This document shows positions 12,001 to 22,335 of a DNA stretch of 64,000 nucleotides, piece after piece. Every line of letters starts with the position of its first letter. The stretch's first letter is position 1. Source of the stretch: Haematococcus lacustris (lineage: Eukaryota; Chlorophyta; Chlorophyceae; Chlamydomonadales; Haematococcaceae); contig JASKMD010000008.1 of assembly GCA_030144725.1 (NCBI GenBank), forward strand, positions 8,060,705 to 8,124,704. Direction: 5' to 3'. The notes beneath the pieces are model-generated. The model saw only the letters and a list, made by a program, of their open reading frames with translations. It made no database searches and was not told the origin of the DNA. Made by a program: the position numbers and the translations under genes.

Positions 12001-14597
12001 GCTTAGGCCCCAGCCCCCCTCCCCTACCCAGCCTGTCCAAACTGTGTTCAGGACAGCCTGAGCTGTGGAAGGGGTCAGGGGTGGCGGCTGGGGTGGGCCC
12101 CCCTCCCCCTGCCTGCCCCCCTGGGCCCTGGTTCAGGTCTGGCTGGGTTGCTGAGGGGAGGGGGGCGTGGGTGGTCACGCTGCCTGAGGTGCTCTGCCCT
12201 GCTGCGCGGGCGCTGCTCAACTGCTCTGCTGTGCGCAAAACGATGGGCAGCCTTGGTCGGCTGCTGGCCCACTGCGCAGGCAAGCAGACAGTTGGGCAGT
12301 TGGGCAGGTAGGCAGGTAGGCAGGTAGGCAGGTAGGCAGGTAGGCGGTTGGGCAGGTGGGCAGGAGGGCAGGAGGGCAGGAGGGCAGGTGGGCAGGTGAG
12401 CAGGTGGGCAGGAGGGCAGGTGGGCAGGTGGGCAGGAGGGCAGGAGGGCAGGAGGGGCAGGAGGGCAGGAGGGCAGGAGGGCAGGAGGGCAGGCTCCTCA
12501 CCGCTGACGCTGCCTGGGTCAGGGCGCTACGGTGGTCCAAGCCTGGCTGCAGGGTGCGCAGCCGCTTCATCTCCGTCTGGATGAACTGAGTGTACGGGTT
12601 CAGCCGCACGGCACGCCCCCCCTGACCCTGGGGGCTCAGGGGGCTGCCTGCCGTCCCCTCCCCACGGGGCGTTCCCACGCCCGTCCTCCCAGCCACCAAA
12701 CCCTCGCCTGCCACTTTGCGCTTCACCTTCCTCACCCCGCCTGACCCCCCAACCTTTGCCCCTGCCCCCACGCCCGCCCCGGCAGCAGCAGCCAAGGCTG
12801 GGTTAGCGGTCCCTGGCCCCCCCTTTACATGCAGCATGGGGCGCGCCTGGCTCTCCCCCAACAGCGCCATCACCCCTGGCCCTCCCCCAGGCCCCCCACC
12901 CCCACCCCCGCCCACCCCCCCACCCCTGCCACCCCACAGCCCGCCCCACTCCGTCCTGCTGCTGTGGCTGCCGCTGTCCCCCGTCAGGCGCCCAGCCACG
13001 GGCAGCCCCTCCCGGCCCACCTCCCCTCTCCCCCCTACACCCGCCACCCCCGCCTCACCCCCCCACAACATCGCCCCCGCCGCCCCCTCCCACTGCCCCA
13101 TGCCCACGGCCCCCACCACCATGCTCTCCAGCTGCTCATCAGACAAGTCCTGCAGCTCCAGGTCTGGCCAGCCTGCACCCTGCAGCAGCTCAAGCACCCC
13201 GGACATGCAGGACAAGGGCGGGGCGGGCGGGCCGTCAGCACCAGCACCAGCGCCAGCGCCAGCAGCGGGGGGGTCCAATAGGCCTTGCATGGCGTCCAGG
13301 TAACTGTCAAAACCACCACTGCCCAGGTCGCCGTGCTGTAGCCCGCTGAGCAGCAGCTGGTCTAGGGCTGCCGGGTCCAGGCTGTCGGCGGCAGCCGGGG
13401 TGAAGCCGGACCCTGGGTAGCCCCATGGGCCGCCTGGTGGGGTGCCCGCCCCGCCTGGTCCATGCGGGGTGCCATGCGGACCACCATGTGGCCCATGCAG
13501 GAATGGAGGAGGGGTTAGAGGGTCAAGGTGCTGGAGCTGCTGCCCCTGCCCTTGCCCCTGCACCTGGCCCTGGCCCTGGCCCTGGCCCTGGCCCTGGCCC
13601 TGGCCCTGGCCCTGGCCCTGGCCCTGGCCCTGGCCCTGGCCCTGGCCCTGGCCCTGGCCCTGGCCCTGGCCCTGGCCCTGGCCCTGGCCCTGGCCCTGGC
13701 CCTGGCCCTGGCCCTGGCCCTGGCCCTGGCCCTGGCCCTGGCCCTGGCCCTGGCCCTGGCCCTGGCCCTGGCCCTGGCCCTGGCCCTGGCCCTGGCCCTG
13801 GCCCTGGCCCTGGCCCTGGCCCTGGCCCTGGCCCTGGCCCTGGCCCTGGCCCTGGCCCTGGCCCTGGCCCTGGCCCTGGCCCTGGCCCTGGCCCTGGCCC
13901 TGGCCCTGGCCCTGGCCCTGGCCCTGGCCCTGGCCCTGGCCCTGGCCCTGGCCCTGGCCCTGGCCCTGGCCCTGGCCCTGGCCCTGGCCCTGGCCCTGGC
14001 CCTGGCCCTGGCCCTGGCCCTGGCCCTGGCCCTGGCCCTGGCCCTGGCCCTGGCCCTGGCCCTGGCCCTGGCCCTGGCCCTGGCCCTGGCCCTGCCCCTG
14101 CCCCTGGCCCTGCCCCTGGCCCTGCCCCTGCCCCTGCCCCTGCCCCTGCCCCCAATCATGATAGTTATGGTGATGAGGGGAGTGCTGCACGTGGCCATAG
14201 CTCTGGGGCGGCTGAGGGGCGCTTGCCCACTGCTGATGTGGCGGCAGGAGTGGCTGCAAGGGGCTGAGAGCCGTGCTGCTGCTACTGTGGTGGGTGGTGC
14301 TGCTGCCAGGGCGGGGGGGTTCAAGGCTGCAGAGGGGCTTGGAAAAGGGTGGGCTGGGACCTGAGCCTCCTGCATCGTAGCACTGGCCGGGTGGCTGGTG
14401 GGGGTAAGGTGGGTGGGGAGGGTGCTGGGGGTGGGGGGTGGGCTGGGGGGGGCAGGCACTAGGGTTGGGGTGGGAAAGGGGATGAAGATGGAAGGAGTGC
14501 ATGGAGGAGGCAGCCATGTCTGGCATGGAGGGCATCATGGGCTGTTGCCAAGAGTAAGGCTGCTGCTGCTGGGAAGCAAAGGGAGGGTAATACTGCG

Positions 14598-14641
<44 letters not shown>

Positions 14642-14775
14642 CGATAGTACTGCGCCTGCTGCTGCTGCTGCTGGTGGTACTGCTGCTGGTGCCGCTGCTG
14701 GTGGAAGCTGTGGGGTAGCTGCTGGTGGCTGCTAGACTGCTGCATCTGCTGCTGAGTTGGGACTTGGCCAGGATA

Positions 14776-14815
<40 letters not shown>

Positions 14816-15031
14816 TGCTCCTGCTGCTGCTGCTGCTGGGGTGGGGGCTGTCGTTGATAGTACTGTTGCTGCTGTTGCAGCTGGGAGGGGGGGTAAGGCA
14901 GTTGCGGCAGTTGGGAGGACAGTTGAGGAGTGTGGGTGGCGGATGGTGTGTGAGGTAGATGCCCATTGTCAGCCCCCATGCCCTGCCACGACGCTCCAGC
15001 AGCCTGCCACGATTGCAAAGCTGCAGCTTGG

Positions 15032-15075
<44 letters not shown>

Positions 15076-15848
15076 ACTTGGCTGCTGCTGCACACGCAGA
15101 TCAGCCACCCTCACCCCCACCCCCGCTGATGCTGCTGGCTCCCCCATCCCTGCCTCTGCTGCATGATGTTCCTGCATAGGTGATGGGATGGTGCCAGTCA
15201 AGCCCCCCTGGCCCAGCCTTGGCCCCAGTCCAGGCCCCCTCCCCCCCTCCCCCCAGCCTTGCTCAGCCCCTGCCCCATGCACCTGACCGCCCAGCCCTCT
15301 GCTTCCAACAGCCCCTGCCATGTCAGCAGTGGCCCCTGCATCGCCCTGGTGGCCCCTCTCCCCGGGAGGGGCTGCTGGGCTGGGGTCACCACCCAGGGGG
15401 GAGGGGGCTAGTGCAGCGCCTGCTGGAGGGCCTGGGGCTGGGTGGTGGGGGGAGGGCAGGCCTGGGGCCTCCCCAAGGTCGTCAGGTCCGGGCACTTGGA
15501 CTTCCAGCAGCCTTAAACACGCGCCACATCTGAAGGCAAACATCCGGGAAGGGGAGGGGCAGGTGGGGCAGGAGGGGCAGGAGGGGCAGGAGGGGCAGGA
15601 GGGGCAAGCACAAGCTATGATGAGGTAGTAAGAAAATGAATGACTAAGTTAAAGACCTAAGAAAGTGTGTGATGGGAGAAGGGAGGCTGAAGGGAGTAGG
15701 GCAGAAGGTTTGAGCAGCAAGTAAGGAGGGAGAATGAGGGAGTGTGAGGGAGTGTGAGGAAGACAGGCAGTTATGCGGCAGCCCCCACAACCCACCTGAC
15801 AATGACGGCAGGGTTTGGGTCTGTTGGGCTGGGCAGTGGCAGCGTGAC
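9032..15848 (-). CDS. Giant YABBY-like DNA-binding protein (5' end not located)
   Basis: Predicted exons, minus strand: 15,848-15,796, 15,529-12,502 and 12,271-9,032 (stop TGA). The first two join in phase 2 as AVIVRCGACLRLLEV, very like the plant YABBY zinc-finger half TVTVRCGHC. If the Cys just 5' of the first exon's acceptor is counted, spacing to this pair is 20 residues, as in YABBY. The CxxC partner exon is uncertain; a CMHC near 16,210 is a candidate. At the 3' end of exon two, NPYTQFIQTEMKRLR runs through DHRSALTQAASA. A phase-0 GTGAGG donor and CGCAG acceptor then join WASSRP, aligning without gaps to the plant YABBY HMG-like helix ending AFSAAAKNWAHFP. Between the halves lie poly-Gln tracts, a Gly-Gln array and Ser/Pro/Gly-rich sequence. 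The last exon (1,079 codons) is low-complexity. A possible TGTAA lies at 8,812-8,816. Likely a nuclear transcription regulator. Confidence 0.72.
12272..12501 (-). repeat. Intron of the YABBY-like gene filled by a GGGCAGGA/GGGCAGGT minisatellite
   Basis: The intron splits the HMG-like helix. It is bounded by donor GTGAGG and acceptor TGCCTGCGCAG on the minus strand. Almost all of it (about 12,300-12,495) is an 8-base tandem repeat of the type GGCAGGAG/GGCAGGTG, sometimes in 4-base register. Confidence 0.85.
13565..14094 (-). repeat. Hexanucleotide array CCCTGG, about 88 copies, encoding (Gly-Gln)n
   Basis: The array is nearly perfect over about 530 bases, with CCCCTG variants at the right edge. 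On the minus strand, in the frame of the YABBY-like exon, it encodes alternating Gly and Gln. The other frames (Pro-Gly, Leu-Ala, Pro-Trp, Arg-Ala) are also open and account for the long spurious frames here. The exact copy number in an assembly of such an array is unreliable. Confidence 0.97.
14599..15074 (-). repeat. Cluster of CAG (poly-Gln) runs inside the YABBY-like exon
   Basis: At least five CTG runs on the plus strand (about 14,599-14,640, 14,656-14,673, 14,778-14,812, 14,821-14,838, 15,032-15,074) read as poly-Gln on the minus strand, separated by Tyr/His/Pro-rich spacers. They are in frame with the DNA-binding halves. Confidence 0.9.
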
Positions 15849-15849
15849 C

Positions 15850-16300
15850 TGGCGGCACAGGGCAGTGGGCCACTGGCAGGGCTGACAAGAGCCACGTGCC
15901 CCTAAGGGGCCACCCCTTGTGGGTCCCCCTCATCCCAGCCTGACCCACACCGGTCAGGGCGGGAGACAGGCGGGCATGGGGAGGTGGGCATGGGGCAGGT
16001 GGGCATGGGGCAGGTGGGTATGGGGCAGGCGGGCATGCGGCAGGTGGGTATGGGGCAGAAGAAGATGGTTAGTTTTTTTCTATGTGAGTGCCAGCAAGGG
16101 TTATGAAATGGGAGTAGTAAGTCATGGCAGTGCTCAGCATCAAAAAGCCTGCAACAGAAGCATTTGCCAGGCCAGGCCAGCACCGCATAGCCGGCAACAG
16201 TGCAGTGCATACACAGCAGCTCATGGTAGAGGTATGCCTGAGGCACCTGAAGCGTGGCAAGCTACCTGGATGCAGTGTCTGCAAACACTGCTGCTGCCGC

Positions 16301-16346
<46 letters not shown>

Positions 16347-17513
16347 TGCCCCTCACACCAGCACCACACTGTGTGAAGTGACCCAGGGGACCTCAGCTGT
16401 ATGGGTGGACGCAGGGGCTGCCCCTCACACCACACACCTCCAGCAGGGCGCCGCAATCCTCTGTGGCCACAGCAGCAGCAGCAGCAGCAGCAGCAACAGC
16501 AACAGAACAGCAGCAGGGCACATGGTGGTGGCAGCAGCAGGGGTGGCAGCAGCAAGGGCATAGAGGTAGGCAGTCGCACTGAAAGCTACGGCTTTGGCAG
16601 AGCCTTGATCCTGGTTCACCCTACCAGCCAGCCCTGCCAGCTTCAAGCCACCTTGCCAGCCTGCCAGTCAGAGGAGCCTGATCAGGCTACGGTTGTGATC
16701 ATAGCTGGGACCAGCGAGCTGCGCTTCACACGGATAGACAATGAGTGGTATTCGTCTGGGATTGTTGTTGCTGATGTGGTGCTTGTACTGTTGGATACAG
16801 CATAGTGCTGGTTACACTCTCATAGCCTGGCTCCTGCTGTAGTGGTCGATTGTTCAACATGCAACTGGTATGGAAAGGGTTACGAATCGAGCCTGGGACG
16901 TCATGGGCGGGCACATGTGATCGATCCCTTGGTTTGGCTGCTGACCGGCTTCCCTCTTGCCGCTGACTAGCCGCGCGACCTCGCGCCTTGACGCAGCTGT
17001 GCGCGATCCAACACTTGGGAGATGCTGGTGTGTACGCCGGTATAGGAACCGCTCGCGTGTTCTGCGGCTGCGCACTAAGCGCTCACCAGCTTCACACTGC
17101 ACGTGCACAGTCTGCCCAGCTCCCGCAGCGACGTCCGCGTCGGCATCCATCCTTGCGGGCGTTCACCACGTTCCTCCGTTTGTCGGTGTTTGTATGCTTC
17201 AATGGCTGGAGTGGCCCAGAAGGCCGTCAGCATTAGCTGGCGCCATGTCGATGTGGAAATGCTGCACAATTGGACGGCCCGCGGACACATGCGCAGCAAC
17301 CACCAACCGTCGTCGCCCCAGCCCCAAAGCCAGGCCCTCGTCGTAACAAGCTGTAATTCCTACATCCCTCTTGCTACACCAGTCGTAACAACCGTGTGGC
17401 AACCCCCGCAGCTTCGGGGCAGAGCCGTGATGCCTTTGTCATCCGAGCACTGTCATGGTATGTTGCGCACGCTGCTGTGTTGGGCAGAGAGGCGATGGCT
17501 AGAAATGGCAGTG
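15850..17513. other. Simple repeats; possible 5' part of the YABBY-like gene
   Basis: No gene is demonstrable. The stretch holds a short GGGGCAGGTGGGCAT minisatellite (15,975-16,050), a CTG run (about 16,300-16,344) and a CAG run (about 16,471-16,495). The minus strand near 16,246-16,190 has a short reading frame containing LLCMHCTV, which could be the missing CxxC of the YABBY-like finger, but its donor site would be weak. Confidence 0.5.
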
Positions 17514-17514
17514 T

Positions 17515-17675
17515 CATATGTAAAGTAATGGCGATGACTTGCGAACATATATAAAGTAATATGAAGTGCGGACATATATAAAGTAATAATGAAGTGCGGA
17601 CATATATAAAGTGCCATACATAAAGTAATGGCAATGAAGTAATGGCAGTGTCATATATAAAGTGCGGACAGGCCA
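17515..17675. repeat. AT-rich degenerate tandem repeat
   Basis: Units resembling GTGCGGACATATATAAAGTA recur six or seven times with length variation. It abuts the terminal sequence of Fanzor copy A, so it flanks or was the insertion target of that element. Confidence 0.85.
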
Positions 17676-17689
17676 CAGCACAGTTGTTC

Positions 17690-17875
17690 CCCTACTATTA
17701 CTACAGGGCAGGGGCTGTGTTATCTGCAATCCGACCTGTTTGCATGCAGCAAGCATCCGGTACCACTGCGTGATTCACTACCCCAACCCGTTTGCGAAGG
17801 CCGGGCAATCTATGATGGCATGAAACACATGCTCTGATGTAAGCAACAGCTTCAGCATTGAGCGGTGCACACATG
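17690..17875 (-). ncRNA. Conserved non-coding tail of the Fanzor element; candidate guide-RNA scaffold region
   Basis: This begins right after the Fanzor stop codon and ends at the element terminus (AGTAGGGG...CTGTGCTG on the minus strand). The same tail is present at 40,491-40,686, 26,455-26,605 and, inverted, 6,881-7,095, including copies that have lost the whole coding part. It has a hairpin-like segment TACTACAG/CTGTGTTA around GGCAGGGG. In TnpB and Fanzor systems the scaffold RNA is transcribed from this end of the element. The RNA itself is inferred, not seen. Confidence 0.4.
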
Positions 17876-20853
17876 CTACTGTGCCACAGGCTGCTGGGCT
17901 GGGGCCTTGGGTGCTCGCTCTCGCAGCTTCTTCAAGCCCACTGCTGGGTACTCCTTGCCCTGGGCCAGAAGCCTTCCTCGGTGTTGCCACCTGCACAGCT
18001 CGAGTGGGCGCCACTTGCTCTCCCCTGCCCGCTGGAGGTTGAGGGCTGCGTTGCAGTCCCTGTCCACCCATTTGCCAAGGTTCCAAGGGATGGCCTGGGC
18101 CAGCCAAGGCCACCACATGAGCCCCCGCACTGGCGCCTCAAACCGCTTGCTCCAGGCTGACCGCAACAAGCGGTGCTGCACCTGACCCGGCTTGGGCTTC
18201 CAGTCCTCATGCCTGGTGGGCTTACTGCTGTCCAGCTCCTCCTCACAGGGCTGGGGGCTGTTTAGGATTGAGCTGACCCTGCTGGTGCGGAACTCATCCA
18301 CTGTCACCACCTTGCCTGGCACCCTGTCTGTTGGCTTGCCGCTGTTGGCCCTCTCCACCACCTTACGGCAGGCCTGCAGCACGACCTTGGCCCCCCACCC
18401 ACCCCGGGTGCCAATGCCTGCGTTGCCAAAGAACAACACCAGCTGCTTGCGGGTCCCCCACTCCTGCTGGGACACGCTGGCTGCCTCCTCCTCCAGCTGC
18501 ATGGCACACAAGATACACACAAAGCACATGACATCCTTGGCAGAACTGGAGACATGGGCACCTAGCAGGTCAGATGTGGGGCAGTCATCAGCCTCTGTCC
18601 CTGTCCCTCCCCCCCTACCCTTGGTACTCTCACCTTCGTGAAGTAGCGCTCCAGGACCGTCTCCTGCGCGCCATGCAGCCTCATCCTTTGCTCTGCCCAC
18701 TTGGGATGCAGGTCCCCCCCCCACACTGCATCCCAGGTGGCCAGGGTGACGGCCACATGCCGCTGGATGGCCACCAGGGAGGTGCCTGGTGGGGTGGCTG
18801 ATGCCAGGTGCTGCAGCTCCAGCTTGATGTTGTCATTCCACCGCTGAGTGTTGCGGCGAGCCTGGATCAGGCCGCTGTCATGCTGCACCTGGCTCCTGGT
18901 CAACTTGCTCCTGTAGAAGTTTTGCAATAGGCCATCTGCACGCCACACCCCCAAAGCTGCGCTGACTGCCTGGATGGCACCAGGGTCCAGCCCCATGCCC
19001 ATTTGAGTGGCTGGGTCAAACAGGAACGCCTGCTCGTCAGCCAGGCCGCTACCTATGTCAGATGGCGTGCGTGTGTTGCTGCTGCTGCTGCCACAGGGGT
19101 CTTCAGCTGCTGAGCTGCTGCCAGAGGGGTCTGCTGCTGGGCCGGCTGCTGAGCTCCTGCCAGAGGGGTCTGCTGCTGGGCTGCTGTCAGAGGGGTCTTC
19201 AGCTGCTGGGCTGCTGCCACAGGGGTCTTCAGCTGCTGAGCTACTGCCAGAGGGGTCTGCTGCTGGGCCGGCTGCTGAGCTCCTGCCAGAGGGGTCTGCT
19301 GCTGGGCTGCTGTCAGAGGGGTCTTCAGCTGCTGGGCTGCTGCCACAGGGGTCTTCAGCTGCTGAGCTGCTGCCAGAGGGGTCTGCTGCTGGGCCGGCTG
19401 CTGAGCTCCTGCCAGAGGGGTCTGCTGCTGGGCTGCTGTCAGAGGGGTCTTCAGCTGCTTGGCTGCTGCCACAGGGGTCTTCAGCTGCTGAGCTGCTGCC
19501 AGAGGGGTCTGCTGCTGGGCCGGCTGCTGAGCTCCTGCCAGAGGGGTCTGCTGCTGGGCTGCTGTCAGAGGGGTCTTCAGCTGCTGGGCTGCTGCCACAG
19601 GGGTCTTCAGCTGCTGAGCTGCTGCCAGAGGGGTCTGCTGCTGGGCCGGCTGCTGAGCTCCTGCCAGAGGGGTCTGCTGCTGGGCTGCTGTCAGAGGGGT
19701 CTTCAGCTGCTGGGCTGCTGCCACAGGGGTCTTCAGCTGCTGAGCTGCTGCCAGAGGGGTCTGCTGCTGGGCCGGCTGCTGAGCTCCTGCCAGAGGGGTC
19801 TGCTGCTGGGCTGCTGTCAGAGGGGTCTTCAGCTGCTGGGCTGCTGCCACAGGGGTCTTCAGCTGCTGAGCTGCTGCCAGAGGGGTCTGCTGCTGGGCCG
19901 GCTGCTGAGCTCCTGCCAGAGGGGTCTGCTGCTGGGCTGCTGTCAGAGGGGTCTTCAGCTGCTGGGCTGCTGCCACAGGGGTCTTCAGCTGCTGAGCTAC
20001 TGCCAGAGGGGTCTGCTGCTGGGCCGGCTGCTGAGCTCCTGCCAGAGGGGTCTGCTGCTGGGCTGCTGCCAGAGGGGTCTGCTGCTGGGCTGCTGCCAGA
20101 GGGGCCAGGGGGGGTGTAGTCCAGTGGGCGCGTGTATTGCACACACACACTGACCCCATCAGTCAGGATACGCATATCAAACATAAACCCCCGGTTGGCG
20201 AGCTTGCCTACCTTGAACACACTTTCCCAGTGACTGTAGGCAGCATGCTCGGCCTCAAAGGTCTCCGCTGCGGCTGTGGTCAGGCCCAGCTGGCTGCACA
20301 CCCCATGCAAGACCCTGGTTTCTATCACGATGAAGCGTACCTGACCCTGCCATGGGGGTGAGGATGAAGGGTGAGGGGCAGTATGGAACCCGAGGACCCT
20401 TGCCCCTGCCCTTGCCCTTGCCCTTGCCCTTGCCCTTGCCCCTGCCCTTGCCCTTGCCCTTGCCCCTGCCCCTGCCCCTGCCCTTGCCTTCGACTGCTGG
20501 GGGGTTAGGGTCCTGCCACTCCTCAAGGCACCGGTTGTCGTAGCACCGCATTGCTATCCAGTACAGGTGTCCCGGGACCCAGTTCAGATGCGGTGCGGAG
20601 GAGGACCCAGATGCGGCGGAGGAGGACCCGGATGCGGATGAAGCAACCCACCTAATGAAGCCCTTCAGGAAGCACTTGACGAACTGGGTCCTCGAGCGGC
20701 CGCCTCCTTCAGCCTAGCCTTCCGCGCCCTCTCTCGTGGCGATACGGGGCCTACCCATCCCACTGTGTCGGGCTTATCCTTGCGCTTTGGCTTGGGGACC
20801 TTTGGATTGGGCTGTTTGGGCTCATCCGCGCCCTTGCGCTTCTTGCCCTTCAT
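17690..20853 (-). CDS. Fanzor (eukaryotic TnpB-like RNA-guided nuclease), copy A
   Basis: Minus-strand gene. A basic 5' exon candidate (20,853-20,652; MKGKKRKGADEPKQP) ends at a GTGGGT donor; a short exon before the next is unresolved. The main exon runs from about 20,350 to 18,634: FMFDMRILTDGVSVCVQY (wedge-like segment of Fanzor), a 126-bp-unit Pro/Ser/Ala linker, then RuvC-I GMGLDPGAIQAVSAALG. An Arg-rich helix region follows (WAEQRMRLHGAQETVLERYF). A 137-base intron (18,633-18,497; GTGAGA...CATGCAG, phase 0) leads to the last exon 18,496-17,876: LFFGNAGIGTRGGWGAK, RuvC-II VVTVDEFRTSRVSS and RuvC-III VDRDCNAALNL. All three acidic positions are present. The C4 zinc finger usual between RuvC-II and -III is not recognisable. 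The 5' exon differs from the 45-kb copy by one base that shifts its frame, so full function is uncertain. Fanzors are RNA-guided DNA nucleases carried by mobile elements. Confidence 0.85.
19062..20105 (-). repeat. 126-bp minisatellite, about eight copies, coding the linker before RuvC-I of Fanzor copy A
   Basis: The unit encodes PSGRSSAAGPAADPSG, then SSSAAEDPCGSSPAAEDPSD and close variants. It is in frame with the nuclease in every copy, with few substitutions between copies, so expansion is recent. Copy B lacks this block. Confidence 0.92.
20398..20485. repeat. CCCTTG/CCCCTG hexanucleotide repeat
   Basis: About fourteen units near the 5' side of the Fanzor main exon. It may lie in an intron or in an N-terminal low-complexity segment. 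The exon structure here is unresolved. Confidence 0.85.
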
Positions 20854-20925
20854 CGCGCTCTGTAGTAGATGGTACGACTTGCATTGGCAACTATCACTCT
20901 CGCGACTTACATTGGCAACAGTTGG

Positions 20926-21130
20926 TCACCCCCGCCATTGGCTGCACCCCCATGGCTCAAGAGATAAAAACTTTCTCATCTCTGCACAGATGAGGCCGCC
21001 GATAGAGTGCAGACAGCTCCAGCGTTTTGCCGGGTGGCTGGCCCCCAACACGCGTTCTGGAGCGTCGCAGACACAATTAACGACGGCTATAGGCAGCCGG
21101 GACCCAGCGCGGCGTGAAATGCGCATCCAA
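20926..21130 (-). repeat. Dispersed repeat, copy 2
   Basis: Inverted relative to the copy at 3,966-4,200. On its left it adjoins two units of TTACATTGGCAAC, a short motif also seen at about 21,832-21,860 and 45,293-45,350. Confidence 0.7.
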
Positions 21131-22264
21131 ACTATTTTTCAAATCAGCATGCAACAGAGGTTGTCAACGTTTCTTCAACACGGGTTCAGTCCACATGTGA
21201 CAGGAACTTCAAGGTCTTCTGATCATTGGTGCCAGTGGTTCCTTTACAGCCAAAAGCAGCTATAATCAGTCGAAAAGATGCAGAAACTGAGCCGTTAACT
21301 GTGATTACCGCCCACACATGAAACGGCCCACACATGAAGGCAACGCGTGTATGTCCTGATTACACGTTAGAAGCCCACACAAGGAGCCGAATAGAACTAG
21401 CAGTCCATCTCTTGCCGTCCTGGTTGGACAGATAACCGGCCGGAAAATGTACCCATTTCATGGAAATTTGACATGGTCTTACGTGACACGAGTCGCACGC
21501 TGTTGTGTTGCAGGGACAGCCCACAAGCCATACCAGCACTATCAAGCAAATTATCAGCACTAGCACTAGCACTGGCACATGGCAGGGGGGTCCTGCGGCC
21601 GCTGAGCGCGATAGCTATTCGCTGATCACAGCCCCACTAAACAGGCCAATCCCGGCACAATGCGACCAAAATTCCCAACACCCCCGCCCGCCCCGGCACA
21701 GGTGCACATCAGCCCGAGCAGCCCGCTAGCTTCGCTTTAATGACCTGCATTGCCCTGCGCAAGAATCGCTGTAAAACTCTTAAAGACCGGTAAGATTTCA
21801 TCAGGGGTGCAGCCAATTGCGGGGGTGACCAGTTACATTGGCAACAGTTACATTGGCAACTTTACACAGCGCACCAATAAATGGCAGTGCCATGCACCCA
21901 ACTTGCACCGACTTGAGCGAAGCGTGGCGTGATTCAGTCTCGTGGTGTAGTGACATGGCGTGGTGGCATGGCGCACTGCGATGGCCTGCGGCGCACTACG
22001 AGGGCTGCCTCTTTAGTGCGAAGTTTACTACGGATGCCACGGAGCGCCTCGCCACACAGCTCTTGTAGGTGGGTCGCTGCTTGTTTGCGCTATCTCAGTT
22101 TTCGACCTGGTGGCGGGCGGTGATCTGGGACAAGGCTTCAGGTCGAATCGCGAGTTTTAGCGCGCGTGACTTACCGCGATAGCCTCAGCTACCCTTCACT
22201 AGCGCGTGGTGTGAGCGGCAGGCCTGTCACGGATTGGCATGGCCAATGGCCGGGGTGACCAGGT

Positions 22265-22335
22265 GCAGCTCACAAGGTTGGGGGGCATGCACAGTTGAGC
22301 TGCCACGGCTGGTGCGGAACTCATCCACAACCATC
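22265..22335 (-). mobile_element. Fanzor element relic around the RuvC-II motif
   Basis: GGTGCGGAACTCATCCAC matches exactly the RuvC-II coding block of copy A (18,284-18,302) on the same strand. The flanks have diverged. Confidence 0.55.

Noticed and set aside
13425..14459. Pro-Gly, Pro-Trp, Leu-Ala and Arg-Ala repeat proteins
   Set aside because: All are alternative frames of the CCCTGG array. Only the Gly-Gln frame is continuous with the YABBY-like domain exons.
19007..20159. Other frames through the 126-bp minisatellite (QLKTPVAAAQ and LLPEGSAAG repeats)
   Set aside because: Only the minus frame that joins TDGVSVCVQY to RuvC-I makes biological sense.
17690..20853. Bacterial IS605/IS607 insertion (contamination)
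   Set aside because: The gene has a spliceosomal intron, algal codon composition, relics inside host introns, and no TnpA.
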